Notes: generated by a model not told the origin, from the sequence alone. A DNA stretch of 17,538 nt from an uncultured Eubacteriales bacterium (GCA_902475435.1 CABRZL010000036.1:1-17538), one strand, 5' to 3'; positions 7,365 through 14,848 are shown, numbered from the stretch's first letter. Program-made: numbers and translations.

Positions 7365-8809
7365 ATAAACGAACTGCAAAGCTATTGTCCCTGCTTGGCA
7401 TTTTCATTCTTCTACTGGGTGGTTATGGCATCATCTCCTCTTTCGTCAGTCAGGAAGATTCAGAAGACACCACCGCCTCTACCATGACCGTTGCTGCCAT
7501 AGAAGCAGAAGAGGTAGATCAACTTCGTTGGACCTATGATGAGGAAACCATTTCTCTCTCCCGGCAGGATGACACCTGGGTCAACACAGAAGACGATACG
7601 ATGCCCATAGATCAGGATAAAGTAAGCACTATGCTTTCTGCGCTCAGCAGCATTGTTTCCAACCGCAAGCTGGACACTCCGGAAGATCTCAGCATCTACG
7701 GCCTGGATACTGCAACCTGTGAGATTACGGTGACAGAACAGGATGGTACGGAGATTTCCTTTTCCATTGGCGATTATAACAGTGTCAGCGGCTGTTACTA
7801 TCTCATGTACAACGATACCATTTATCTGGTAGACGAAACTTTGCTTTCTGCATACAGTGTTACAACACAGGATTTAATTGCATATGAAGAACTGCCGGAT
7901 TTATCTGACACGCAGTCTATGACCATCACTTCTGGCGACAATACGCTGACCTTAATTCACTGCACAGAAAACATGGAAGAATTCACCTACACGGATTCCT
8001 ATACTTGGTTCTTGGAGGAAGACGACAACTATACCCCGCTCTCTACTTCTGCCGTCTCCTCTTTAAAAAGCACCATTGCTGAGATGGAATTTCTAAGCTG
8101 CATCGCTTGGAACGCAGATGCAGAAGTATTGGAAGAAACCGGTCTCTCCAATCCTGCTGCAACTGTTACCGTGCAGTATACAGAGACAGACAGTGAAACA
8201 GAAACCGAAACATCGCATACGCTTACAATATTACTCGGCAACTATGTTGATGAAAGCTGTTACGTCATGCTAGAAGACTCTGATCTGATCTATACCGTCG
8301 ATGCCTCTGTTGCCGATACTCTCCTCCTGCTGCAAGCCTCCAGTTTGCTTCCAAATGACATCTGCCTGGTAACTGAGGATTCTGTAGACACCCTGGTTAT
8401 CACAATAGACGGGGAAACCTCCGAAATAAACATGACCCACGAAACGGAAACTGCCGAGGATGGAACCTCCGGCGTAACCACTACCAGTTATTTCGACAAT
8501 GTTGAATTAGACCCGGAGTCTGTCCAAAGCGCATTCGACATGCTCAACAGCATGTCTGCTCAGGGAACCGCTGACAGTACCGTCAGCCAACGGGATACCG
8601 TATTAGAGCTGACTTTCTATCGAAACACGGACACCTTCCAAGAACTGACCTTAACATTCAGCACGTATGACAGTGCAAGCTATTTAGTGACATTCCAGGG
8701 GAAAAGTCGTTTGTTGGCAGATAAAAGCGACGTACGTTCCTTGATGGATTTGCTGGAGTCAGCCCTTGTTTCAGAGGCGGCAGGTTCCTCTGTCGAGGGT
8801 AGCACATAA
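7361..8809 (+). CDS. DUF4340-domain membrane-anchored protein
   Basis: This 482-residue protein has a single N-terminal membrane anchor (about 8-28, LLSLLGIFILLLGGYGIISS). A long, very acidic Thr/Ser/Asp/Glu-rich extracytoplasmic part follows. The segment of about 40-170, with alternating strands such as LRWTYDEETISLSRQDDTWV, the helix DKVSTMLSALSSI, and SIYGLDTATCEITVT, is typical of DUF4340. This domain commonly follows GldG-type genes. A weaker repeat of the same pattern appears at about 215-350. The ATG at 7361 has AAGGAGG nearby and overlaps the GldG stop as ATGA; an upstream in-frame start at 7280 lacks support. As the last gene of the operon it ends just before the duplicated terminator hairpin. 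Its biochemical role is unknown. Confidence 0.85.
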   Translation: MNKRTAKLLSLLGIFILLLGGYGIISSFVSQEDSEDTTASTMTVAAIEAEEVDQLRWTYDEETISLSRQDDTWVNTEDDTMPIDQDKVSTMLSALSSIVSNRKLDTPEDLSIYGLDTATCEITVTEQDGTEISFSIGDYNSVSGCYYLMYNDTIYLVDETLLSAYSVTTQDLIAYEELPDLSDTQSMTITSGDNTLTLIHCTENMEEFTYTDSYTWFLEEDDNYTPLSTSAVSSLKSTIAEMEFLSCIAWNADAEVLEETGLSNPAATVTVQYTETDSETETETSHTLTILLGNYVDESCYVMLEDSDLIYTVDASVADTLLLLQASSLLPNDICLVTEDSVDTLVITIDGETSEINMTHETETAEDGTSGVTTTSYFDNVELDPESVQSAFDMLNSMSAQGTADSTVSQRDTVLELTFYRNTDTFQELTLTFSTYDSASYLVTFQGKSRLLADKSDVRSLMDLLESALVSEAAGSSVEGST

Positions 8810-8844
8810 CTTTTTAAAGTTACAATTCCAGTCATAAATAGAAA

Positions 8845-8875
8845 AAACACGCCGCTTCTGGAAAGCGGCGTGTTT
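8845..8875. repeat. Left copy of 31-bp target duplication = terminator hairpin
   Basis: This is a perfect direct repeat of the sequence at 10532-10562. It is a 13-bp perfect stem around a CTGGA loop and was the terminator for the DUF4340 gene. An A-tract precedes it (8842-8847), so it still has a full U-tract when read on the - strand. Read on the + strand by the host operon it keeps only TTT before the insertion sequence begins at 8876. Confidence 0.9.
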
Positions 8876-8890
8876 CAGACTGTAGACAAA

Positions 8891-8925
8891 GTACCCTATG
8901 TGCCCAAAAGCGGTGCATAGGGTAC
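8891..8925. repeat. Subterminal hairpin, left end of the insertion sequence
   Basis: GTACCCTATG (8891-8900) and its exact complement (8916-8925) flank a 15-base loop right after the left terminal repeat. Such stems in insertion sequences may bind transposase or block outside transcription and translation of the transposase. Here it precedes the transposase ribosome binding site by about 25 bp. Confidence 0.75.
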
Positions 8926-8964
8926 AGTTTTATGGAACAATAGAGGCGAAGGGTGGGATGGCTT

Positions 8965-10476
8965 ATGATGACAAGAGATGCGTCAAAGAACCGGGAACAA
9001 ATTCAGCTGCTGAGCCTGGATGACCTTGTTCCGCAGAATCATCTGGTGCGGAAACTGGAGGCTGCCATCGATTGGAGCTTCATCTACGATCTGGTGGAGG
9101 AAAAATACAGCGACAACACTGGCAGGCCTAGCCTGGATCCTGTGACGCTGATCAAGCTGCCAATCCTGCAGTATATGTTCGGTATTCGGAGCATGCGCCA
9201 GACGGTGAAGGAAGTAGAAGTGAATGCAGCCTATCGTTGGTTTCTTGGGCAGGATCTTCAGGATCCTGTTCCGCATTTCTCGACCTTCGGAAAGAACTAT
9301 ACTCGCCGTTTCAAGGATACTGATCTGTTTGAGCAGATCTTTCAGCACATCCTCTCGGAGTGCTTCAAAGCCGGCCTGGTAGATTCCAGTGTGGTTTTCG
9401 TGGATTCTACCCATGTAAAGGCCAGAGCGAACAGCAAGAAATTTCATGATGAGATCGCCGCAGAGCAGGCCCAGTGGTATGAGAAAGAGCTTCTGGAGGA
9501 GATCAACAGGGATCGTGCCGAACACGGCAAAAAGCCGCTGAAGGAGTTGGAGAAGCCTGCTAAGGATTCGGATGACGATGATGACAGCAATGATGATGCG
9601 CCTCCATCTGCTACGAAAAGCAGTGCTGCCGGGAAGCCGAATCCGAACACTTCAAAGAAGAAAAAAGCCCGACAGAAGAAGGAAAAGCACCGCAAGGTCA
9701 GCGAAAGCGACCCGGAAAGCGGCTGGTTCCGCAAGGGAGAGCACAAGCACGTTTTTGCACATAGCGTTCAGACAGCCTGCGACAGAAATGGTATCGTTCT
9801 CGGTTATAGCGTCCACCCCGGCAATGAAAATGATGGCAAGACCTTCCCGGACCTGATGAAGAAATTAGAGCATCTGGATATAGATATTGTTGTAGGCGAC
9901 AGTGCCTACAAGACCCCTGCAATTGCAAAGCTGCTGGAGGATCAGGAGATCAAGCTGCTCAGCGCTTACAAGCGGCCCCAGACAAAGGATGGCTTTTTCA
10001 AGAAGGCCAAGTTCGTGTATGACGAATTCTATGACTGCTACCTCTGCCCCAACGATCAGGTGCTTCCCTATTCCACAACAGACAGAGAGGGTTACCGCCA
10101 GTACAAAAGTAATCCACAGGTCTGTGCAGGCTGCCCGTACCTGCAGCAATGCACCGAGAGCAAGGATTACCAGAAGACCGTTACCCGGCACGTTTGGGCT
10201 GAGCCTCTGGAACGGGCCGTTGAACATGAATACACCCCTGGAATTCGGGAGCTGTACAAGCTTCGCAAAGAGACGATCGAACGAGTCTTTGCGCTGGCAA
10301 AGGAGCTTCACGGATTCCGTTATACACAGGAGTATGGCAGAGCGAGGATGGAATTAAAGTCCGCGCTCACATTTGCATGCATGAATCTGAAAAAGCTGGC
10401 AAAAAAGAGATGGCGGAGCCTGCACAATGGCACGGCTTCTCTTTGTGTTCTTCGCTGCATCCAAATTTCTGCCTGA
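8965..10476 (+). CDS. IS1182-family transposase (DDE type)
   Basis: This 503-residue transposase begins with a DUF772-type DNA-binding region (about 5-110: NREQIQLLSLDDLVPQNHLV, GRPSLDPVTLIKLPILQYMFGIRSMRQT). A DDE nuclease domain follows. Likely catalytic residues are D147 (FVDSTHVKA), D312 (VVGDSAYKTP) and E439 (ETIERVF). A likely zinc-binding cysteine set lies between the last two (CYLCPNDQ, CAGCPYLQQC). A charged linker at about 197-244, first Asp-rich and then Lys-rich, separates the first Asp from the rest of the domain. GTG at 8953 is in frame. ATG at 8965 is preferred, with GAAGGG upstream. The frame is open over its full length, so the element is probably functional. Confidence 0.93.
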   Translation: MMTRDASKNREQIQLLSLDDLVPQNHLVRKLEAAIDWSFIYDLVEEKYSDNTGRPSLDPVTLIKLPILQYMFGIRSMRQTVKEVEVNAAYRWFLGQDLQDPVPHFSTFGKNYTRRFKDTDLFEQIFQHILSECFKAGLVDSSVVFVDSTHVKARANSKKFHDEIAAEQAQWYEKELLEEINRDRAEHGKKPLKELEKPAKDSDDDDDSNDDAPPSATKSSAAGKPNPNTSKKKKARQKKEKHRKVSESDPESGWFRKGEHKHVFAHSVQTACDRNGIVLGYSVHPGNENDGKTFPDLMKKLEHLDIDIVVGDSAYKTPAIAKLLEDQEIKLLSAYKRPQTKDGFFKKAKFVYDEFYDCYLCPNDQVLPYSTTDREGYRQYKSNPQVCAGCPYLQQCTESKDYQKTVTRHVWAEPLERAVEHEYTPGIRELYKLRKETIERVFALAKELHGFRYTQEYGRARMELKSALTFACMNLKKLAKKRWRSLHNGTASLCVLRCIQISA

Positions 10477-10483
10477 AACAGAG

Positions 10484-10518
10484 AACCCCGCTGCTGGCTT
10501 GATGCCCGCAGCGGGGTT
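10484..10518. repeat. Subterminal hairpin, right end of the insertion sequence
   Basis: AACCCCGCTGC (10484-10494) pairs perfectly with 10508-10518 over a 13-base loop, followed by TG. It begins 7 bp after the transposase stop codon. It may serve as the transposase terminator or as an end structure of the element. Confidence 0.75.
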
Positions 10519-10531
10519 TGTCGACGGTCTG

Positions 10532-10562
10532 AAACACGCCGCTTCTGGAAAGCGGCGTGTTT
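10532..10562. repeat. Right copy of 31-bp target duplication = terminator hairpin
   Basis: This is identical to 8845-8875. On the + strand it is followed by TTT (five T in a row in total), so it can terminate transposase transcripts. On the - strand it follows the yeiH-like stop codon by 5 bp, but it has only TTT before the insertion sequence end, so termination of that gene may be weakened. Confidence 0.9.
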
Positions 10563-10567
10563 TTATC

Positions 10568-11590
10568 TCATATCAGTCCGATCAAACGTTGCACACCCAG
10601 CGAGACAATTGCTACCATAAACCAGCAGCACAGCCCAAGGACAATCGGACGTATTCCATTTTTGAACAGGCTCTTAATGTTGGTGTTCAATCCGATCCCT
10701 GCCATTGCAACCATAATTCCGAATTTGCCCAAATCATTCAACCACGAGGAAACCTGTTCCGGAAGAATTCCTGTAGAGTTCACAATTGCCGTCAGCAGGA
10801 ATCCCAACACAAACCAGGGAAATATACTCACAATGGAATAATTGGCCCCTGACGCATCCCCCTGGCTCCGCATCTTGTGGGTCTGCCAAAGAGCTAAAAC
10901 AAGTGTAATTGGAATAATCATCAAGGTTCTGGTCAGCTTCACAATGGTGGCCAATTCTCCCGCAGTATCGCTGAATGCAAATCCGGCGGCCACAACGGAA
11001 GACGTATCATTGATGGCAGTACCTGCCCATATGCCAAAACCGGTATCCGTCATGCCAATCGCGTGTCCCAGCGCCGGAAAAATAAACACGGCTATAATAT
11101 TAAAGAGAAAAATGGTAGAAATAGAGTAAGCAACTTCACGGTCATCTGCATGAATCACCGGCGCAGTTGCAGCAATGGCAGAGCCGCCGCAGATAGAAGT
11201 TCCAACGCCAATCAGCGTCGCTGTATTGGCAGGCACTTTCAGCAACCTTCCGACCAAAAATGCAGTAATCAGCGAAACGGCTATGGTACAGAGCATAACG
11301 GCCAGAGACTGTCCCCCGGTTTTAAGTACTGTGGTGATGTTCATTCCAAATCCGATAAAGATGATTGAATATTGCAAGATTTTTTTACCACAGAACGTGA
11401 TGCCCGCATTCATCGACTCCGGACGTCTGACAAAGGCAAAGATCATACCCAATAGAATCGCAAAGACCGGACCTCCGATGAGTTTTCCGTAAGTCGGAAT
11501 ATACTTGGCCATCAGCCATGCCGCAGCACCAATGGCCAAACAGGGGATGATTCCCCAAAGCAAATTTGTTTTTTGTTTTTCAACCGGCAC
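10568..11590 (-). CDS. YeiH/UPF0324-family membrane protein
   Basis: This is a 340-residue integral membrane protein with about ten hydrophobic segments. Family signs are PVFAILLGMIF near the start, KKILQYSIIFIGFGMN (about 69-84), the Gly-rich IGVGTSICGGSAIAATAPVI (about 126-145), and AGTAINDTSSVVAAG (about 189-203). The C-terminus is GIRPIVLGLCCW. The family is annotated as putative sulfate exporters, on weak evidence. The start is GTG at 11590, with the ribosome binding site GAGGGGGA eight bases before it. The gene ends right before the duplicated terminator hairpin next to the insertion sequence. It is divergent from the flavoenzyme gene. Its substrate is not certain; proteins of this group are often next to LysR regulators, and one lies 2.3 kb away. 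Confidence 0.88.
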   Translation of the reverse strand: MPVEKQKTNLLWGIIPCLAIGAAAWLMAKYIPTYGKLIGGPVFAILLGMIFAFVRRPESMNAGITFCGKKILQYSIIFIGFGMNITTVLKTGGQSLAVMLCTIAVSLITAFLVGRLLKVPANTATLIGVGTSICGGSAIAATAPVIHADDREVAYSISTIFLFNIIAVFIFPALGHAIGMTDTGFGIWAGTAINDTSSVVAAGFAFSDTAGELATIVKLTRTLMIIPITLVLALWQTHKMRSQGDASGANYSIVSIFPWFVLGFLLTAIVNSTGILPEQVSSWLNDLGKFGIMVAMAGIGLNTNIKSLFKNGIRPIVLGLCCWFMVAIVSLGVQRLIGLI

Positions 11591-11944
11591 AGGCAGTTCC
11601 CCCTCACATCAATTTCTTCACTGCTTCTTCCAATGTACTTTGTTTTTCACACGCCTGAATTTTCTGCACAAGCTGCCTATTGTCGCTTACAATTAGAACG
11701 CGCGCTCCGTAAAAAAACAAATCTATATGTTATCATAACTGCGCAGGCATAAAAACACAAATACGGCTTTTCAATTGTCTTGATTGACTTTTTTTATTAG
11801 TCCATCTCATGGACATCATAAAAAAATATAATGAACGTAATTGAAAGTACATATTTCCATTTTGACTTGGCCCCCGTTATAATAAAATAGAAGAATCCGT
11901 TATAAGGCGCATTTGGATATTCGCATATTTAAGGAGGCATACGC
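11591..11944. promoter_or_regulatory. Divergent promoter region, yeiH-like and flavoenzyme genes
   Basis: This 354-bp AT-rich region holds two likely promoters. Toward the flavoenzyme (+): -10 TATAAT at 11878-11883 with TTTCCA at 11854-11859, spacing 18, then AAGGAGG at 11930-11936. Toward the yeiH-like gene (-): -10 TATGAT at 11732-11737 with TTGTGT at 11755-11760, spacing 17. A short dyad TCCAT/ATGGA stands near 11801-11813 and could be an operator. No protein gene is evident except the short frame at 11604-11729. Confidence 0.5.
11604..11729 (-). other. Short reading frame before the yeiH-like gene, leader or remnant
   Basis: On the - strand a frame of about 40 codons is open from just after a TAA at 11730-11732 to the TGA at 11604-11606. 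It includes GARVLIVSDNRQLVQKI and ends EEAVKKLM, which looks like protein-coding sequence and like a C-terminus. It has no ATG start. Possible starts are TTG at 11720, only a few bases after a predicted transcription start, and an internal GTG. Its stop overlaps the ribosome binding site of the yeiH-like gene. It may be a decayed gene end or a translated leader. I do not recognise the family. Confidence 0.3.
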
Positions 11945-13903
11945 ATGAATCAATATTATCCCCATATTTTTGAACCACTGACCATTGGAAACGTAACTTT
12001 TAAAAACCGAATTTTTACAGCTCCCTCCATGGGACACATGATCCAAAACAATGCACCCACATATCCGGAACCCGCTTTTATCGCGAACTATCTGGAAAAA
12101 GCCAAGGGCGGCGCAGCACAGGTGGAATGCGGCGGCCAACAGGTCAACGATCCAGGCCGCAACCCGATACATTCTAATTTTGATATTGAAGACGCAACTG
12201 GCTGGAGGAATTTCATCCATCTGACCAACGCGATCCACTTCTATGATGCAAAATGTTCCTATGAATTGATCCATTTCGGCTCCGAAGGCGAATATACAGA
12301 GGAAGCCAAGAAGCACAAAATTTACGGATGCTCGGATTTTGTCCGTAACGACGGTCTGCATTTCTATGAAATGCCCTATGAAGAAATGGACAAGCTGGCG
12401 GATCGTTATGCGTCTTTGGCGGAATGCGTCAAATTCTGCGGCTTTGACACCCTGCTGATCCATGGCGGACATGGCACCCTTTTGCAGGAGTTCGTTTCGC
12501 CACGTTCCAATCATCGAACCGATGAATACGGCGGCTCCATTGAGAACCGCGCCAGATTCCCCCTCATGGTGCTGGATCGCATTCGTTCACGCGTCGGCCG
12601 CGATCTGCTGATCGAATATCGGATTTCCGGCTCAGAATGTGTCCCTGGCGGCTTTGAAATTGACGAATGCATCGAGTTCTTGAAAGTCATTCAGGACCGC
12701 ATTGACATCGCGCATATCTCCGCCGGCGTCGTACGGGAACCGAGACTGCGCGCTATTACCCATCCTACGGGCTTTTTACCGGAGGCAGCAAACGCCTATC
12801 TGGCCAAGGCCGTGAAAGCTTGCCCCGACATTCACATCCCAGTCCTTACTGTCGGCGCATTCCAGGCCCCGGAAGCCATCGAGCGCGTACTCAAAAACGG
12901 AGAGGCCGATATCGTAGCCATGGCACGGGGTACTATTGCCGATCCTTATACCGTACAAAAAATTCGAGAAGGCCGTCCTCAGGATATTGTCCCATGTATT
13001 AAATGCTTCCATTGTCTGGACGACTTCAAGAAGACGCACTATTATTCTTGCGCAGTCAATCCCATTGCAGGACGGGAAACACAGCTGGATATGCTGGTCC
13101 CCAAACAGTATACGCTTAAAAACGTCGCCGTGATCGGTGGGGGCCCCGGAGGCATGAAGACTGCTATTCTGGCCGCAGAGCGCGGGCACACCGTGACACT
13201 GTTTGAAAAACAGAACGCTTTGGGCGGCCAGCTTAATGATGCAGACTTTATGTCCTTTAAATATGATCTGAAAAACTATAAAAACTACCTGATCCGTCAC
13301 GTTGAGCAGCATCCAAATATTACTGTAAAACTGGGTACTGAAGCTACACCGGAACAAATTGAGGCCATGAAATTTGACACTGTTATCTGTGCCATTGGCG
13401 CGGTTCCGCTGATTCCAAGGATTCCCGGCGTCGACTGCCACAATGTAATTTGGGCCGGCGACAGCTTTTTCGCACCCGAACGGGTGGGCAGCGAGCTGGT
13501 GATCATCGGCGGCGGTCAAGTAGGTTGTGAAACCGGCGTACACTATGGCATGAACGGGAAGAAAGTCACCATTTTGGAAATGCAGAGCAAGCTTGCCCCC
13601 GATGCTATGCGTACCTACCAGGAAGAACTGGAGGGCCAGGTTCATGACCACTGCACAGCGATCTTGGGCGCCCGCGTTACAAAAATTGAAGAAGACGGCG
13701 TTACCTATGAGGATACAGATGGGAAAACGCATAAAGTCCCTGCTGATACTGTGATTTTAGCCGTTGGGATGCGTCCACTCAATGCGCAGGCGGAGACATT
13801 CCGAGGCTGCGCGGAAAACTTCCGAAAGCTCGGCGACTGTGTGAAGGTAGGAAATGTAAAAACAGTCACTCGTGCTGCATTTGATGCAGCCATGACCATC
13901 TAA
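11945..13903 (+). CDS. OYE-like FMN/4Fe-4S/FAD oxidoreductase (2-enoate reductase type)
   Basis: This is a 652-residue flavoenzyme of the family of 2-enoate reductases, BaiCD/BaiH and trimethylamine dehydrogenase. Residues 1-340 form the FMN-binding TIM barrel. They include LLIHGGHGTLL (H173, H176) and the family stretch SPRSNHRTDEYGGSIENRARF (185-205). A 4Fe-4S motif follows with C351, C354, C357 and C369 (CxxCxxC, then 11 residues, then C). The C-terminal part binds FAD and NAD(P)H: GGGPGG at 398-403, GGQL at 427-430, IGGGQVG at 521-527 and RKLGDC near the end. Such enzymes reduce activated C=C bonds in anaerobes (enoates, cinnamates, bile acid and steroid intermediates). The exact substrate is unknown. 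AAGGAGG precedes the ATG. Confidence 0.92.
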   Translation: MNQYYPHIFEPLTIGNVTFKNRIFTAPSMGHMIQNNAPTYPEPAFIANYLEKAKGGAAQVECGGQQVNDPGRNPIHSNFDIEDATGWRNFIHLTNAIHFYDAKCSYELIHFGSEGEYTEEAKKHKIYGCSDFVRNDGLHFYEMPYEEMDKLADRYASLAECVKFCGFDTLLIHGGHGTLLQEFVSPRSNHRTDEYGGSIENRARFPLMVLDRIRSRVGRDLLIEYRISGSECVPGGFEIDECIEFLKVIQDRIDIAHISAGVVREPRLRAITHPTGFLPEAANAYLAKAVKACPDIHIPVLTVGAFQAPEAIERVLKNGEADIVAMARGTIADPYTVQKIREGRPQDIVPCIKCFHCLDDFKKTHYYSCAVNPIAGRETQLDMLVPKQYTLKNVAVIGGGPGGMKTAILAAERGHTVTLFEKQNALGGQLNDADFMSFKYDLKNYKNYLIRHVEQHPNITVKLGTEATPEQIEAMKFDTVICAIGAVPLIPRIPGVDCHNVIWAGDSFFAPERVGSELVIIGGGQVGCETGVHYGMNGKKVTILEMQSKLAPDAMRTYQEELEGQVHDHCTAILGARVTKIEEDGVTYEDTDGKTHKVPADTVILAVGMRPLNAQAETFRGCAENFRKLGDCVKVGNVKTVTRAAFDAAMTI

Positions 13904-13909
13904 ATATTG

Positions 13910-13943
13910 AAACAGGGACGACGATTGGTCGTCCCTGTTTTTT
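13910..13943. terminator. Terminator between flavoenzyme and LysR genes
   Basis: A perfect 13-bp stem (13910-13922 with 13928-13940) has the loop GATTG and then a run of six T on the + strand. It starts 6 bp after the flavoenzyme stop. It also overlaps the end of the convergent LysR gene, whose - strand reading gives only three T, so it works mainly for the flavoenzyme. Confidence 0.9.
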
Positions 13944-14820
13944 ATGATGAAATAGAAAACTGCTGCAGCAAACGAAGCACCATCGGATTATTGGTAGACC
14001 GATTCCAGACCGCTTCATGAGTAATAACCGCAGCATCATCCGGTATCGGAAGTGCTTTCAAAGACCGATATGGATGCTGCCGAAAATAGACCTCCGACAA
14101 CAGCAAAATCCCCTGCCCCATCTGTGCGTAGACAAACCCGGCCGGAATAGAATCCACCTGTCGGATCCTTGGCTCCACTTTCATGTTTTCTAGCGCTTTT
14201 AATATTCTGGAATTTCCGCGGGGCTTTTCTTTCACCAACAGCAAATCCATCGTTGCAACTGCCTCCGCACAATTTTGAACCGGGCAATTTTCACTGACCA
14301 CCATAAGCAAATGACTGCTATACACCGGACGCGAGGTCAAATCGGGCGGTAAATGTTCTTTATGCCGCATTACGAGGAACGCAATGTCCAATTCTCCATA
14401 GATAACACGATCGGCGCATTCGCTGAATGGCGCCTGCACCATAGAAAGTTCCACGCCGGGGTTTGCGCTGGCAAACCGTGCAATTGCTTCCGTTACGCCA
14501 ATCCCCTCAAAGTGATCTTCCGTGCTGTCAAAACCGATTCGGAGGAACCCGGTCTCCTGTATATTGCCGCGTTGGAGCAATCCAGGCAATTCCTCCGCCT
14601 GTTCCAGCATCTTTTTTGCCGGCGCCACAAGCGCCATGCCGGCTGGTGTTAAAGCCACTTTCCGGCGATCACGGATAAACAGTTCTGCCCCCAATTCACG
14701 CTCCAACTCAGCAATTTGATAGCTCAATGCAGGCTGGGAAATATAGAGCGTTTCAGCAGCTCTGCTGAAATTTAAATGCTCGGCAACTTTTAAAAAATAT
14801 TGCAGTTGCTTTAAATCCAT
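13942..14820 (-). CDS. LysR-family transcriptional regulator
   Basis: This is a 292-residue regulator. The N-terminal winged helix-turn-helix (about 1-60) reads LKQLQYFLKVAEHLNFSRAAETLYISQPALSYQIAELERELGAELF, typical of LysR proteins. A substrate-binding domain of type 2 periplasmic-protein fold covers about 88-290 and should bind a small co-inducer. The start at 14820 is preferred over an in-frame upstream ATG at 14853, because GAGGGAGG precedes it and the family starts MDLKQL. It is convergent with the flavoenzyme rather than divergent from it, so its target is not given by layout. It could control itself, the flavoenzyme or the yeiH-like gene. A likely promoter lies just upstream. Confidence 0.93.
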   Translation of the reverse strand: MDLKQLQYFLKVAEHLNFSRAAETLYISQPALSYQIAELERELGAELFIRDRRKVALTPAGMALVAPAKKMLEQAEELPGLLQRGNIQETGFLRIGFDSTEDHFEGIGVTEAIARFASANPGVELSMVQAPFSECADRVIYGELDIAFLVMRHKEHLPPDLTSRPVYSSHLLMVVSENCPVQNCAEAVATMDLLLVKEKPRGNSRILKALENMKVEPRIRQVDSIPAGFVYAQMGQGILLLSEVYFRQHPYRSLKALPIPDDAAVITHEAVWNRSTNNPMVLRLLQQFSISS

Positions 14821-14848
14821 TCCGACGCCTCCCTCGTATATCTGGTGC

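Larger units (their letters stand above)
8876..10531 (+). mobile_element. Complete IS1182-family-like insertion sequence, 1656 bp
   Basis: The element begins CAGACTGTAGACAAA (8876-8890). It ends with the inverted complement of CAGACCGTCGACAAA (10517-10531), so 13 of 15 bases match. It carries one transposase gene. Both flanks are the same 31-bp sequence, so the ends are defined to the base. A 10-bp perfect inverted repeat lies just inside the left end (8891-8925) and an 11-bp perfect inverted repeat just inside the right end (10484-10518). The family call rests on the transposase (DUF772 N-terminus and DDE domain). The open reading frame and intact ends suggest a recent, possibly active copy. 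Long and palindrome-associated target repeats are, to my memory, known for this family. Confidence 0.9.

Noticed and set aside
8983..9525. Antisense open frame of 180 codons within the transposase gene
   Set aside because: It is a shadow of the transposase. The sense frame has all expected DDE motifs.
8845..10562. CRISPR-like reading of the repeated hairpins
   Set aside because: There are only two copies, 1.66 kb apart, with an insertion sequence between them; they are a target duplication.
10557..11492. Several plus-strand open frames opposite the yeiH-like gene
   Set aside because: They are low-quality, overlapping frames with no start signals, while the - strand frame shows a conserved membrane protein.
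12776..13732. Long antisense open frame (318 codons) within the flavoenzyme gene
   Set aside because: It lies wholly opposite a well-supported gene, has no family pattern, and its Cys/His/Phe-rich composition is typical of a shadow frame.
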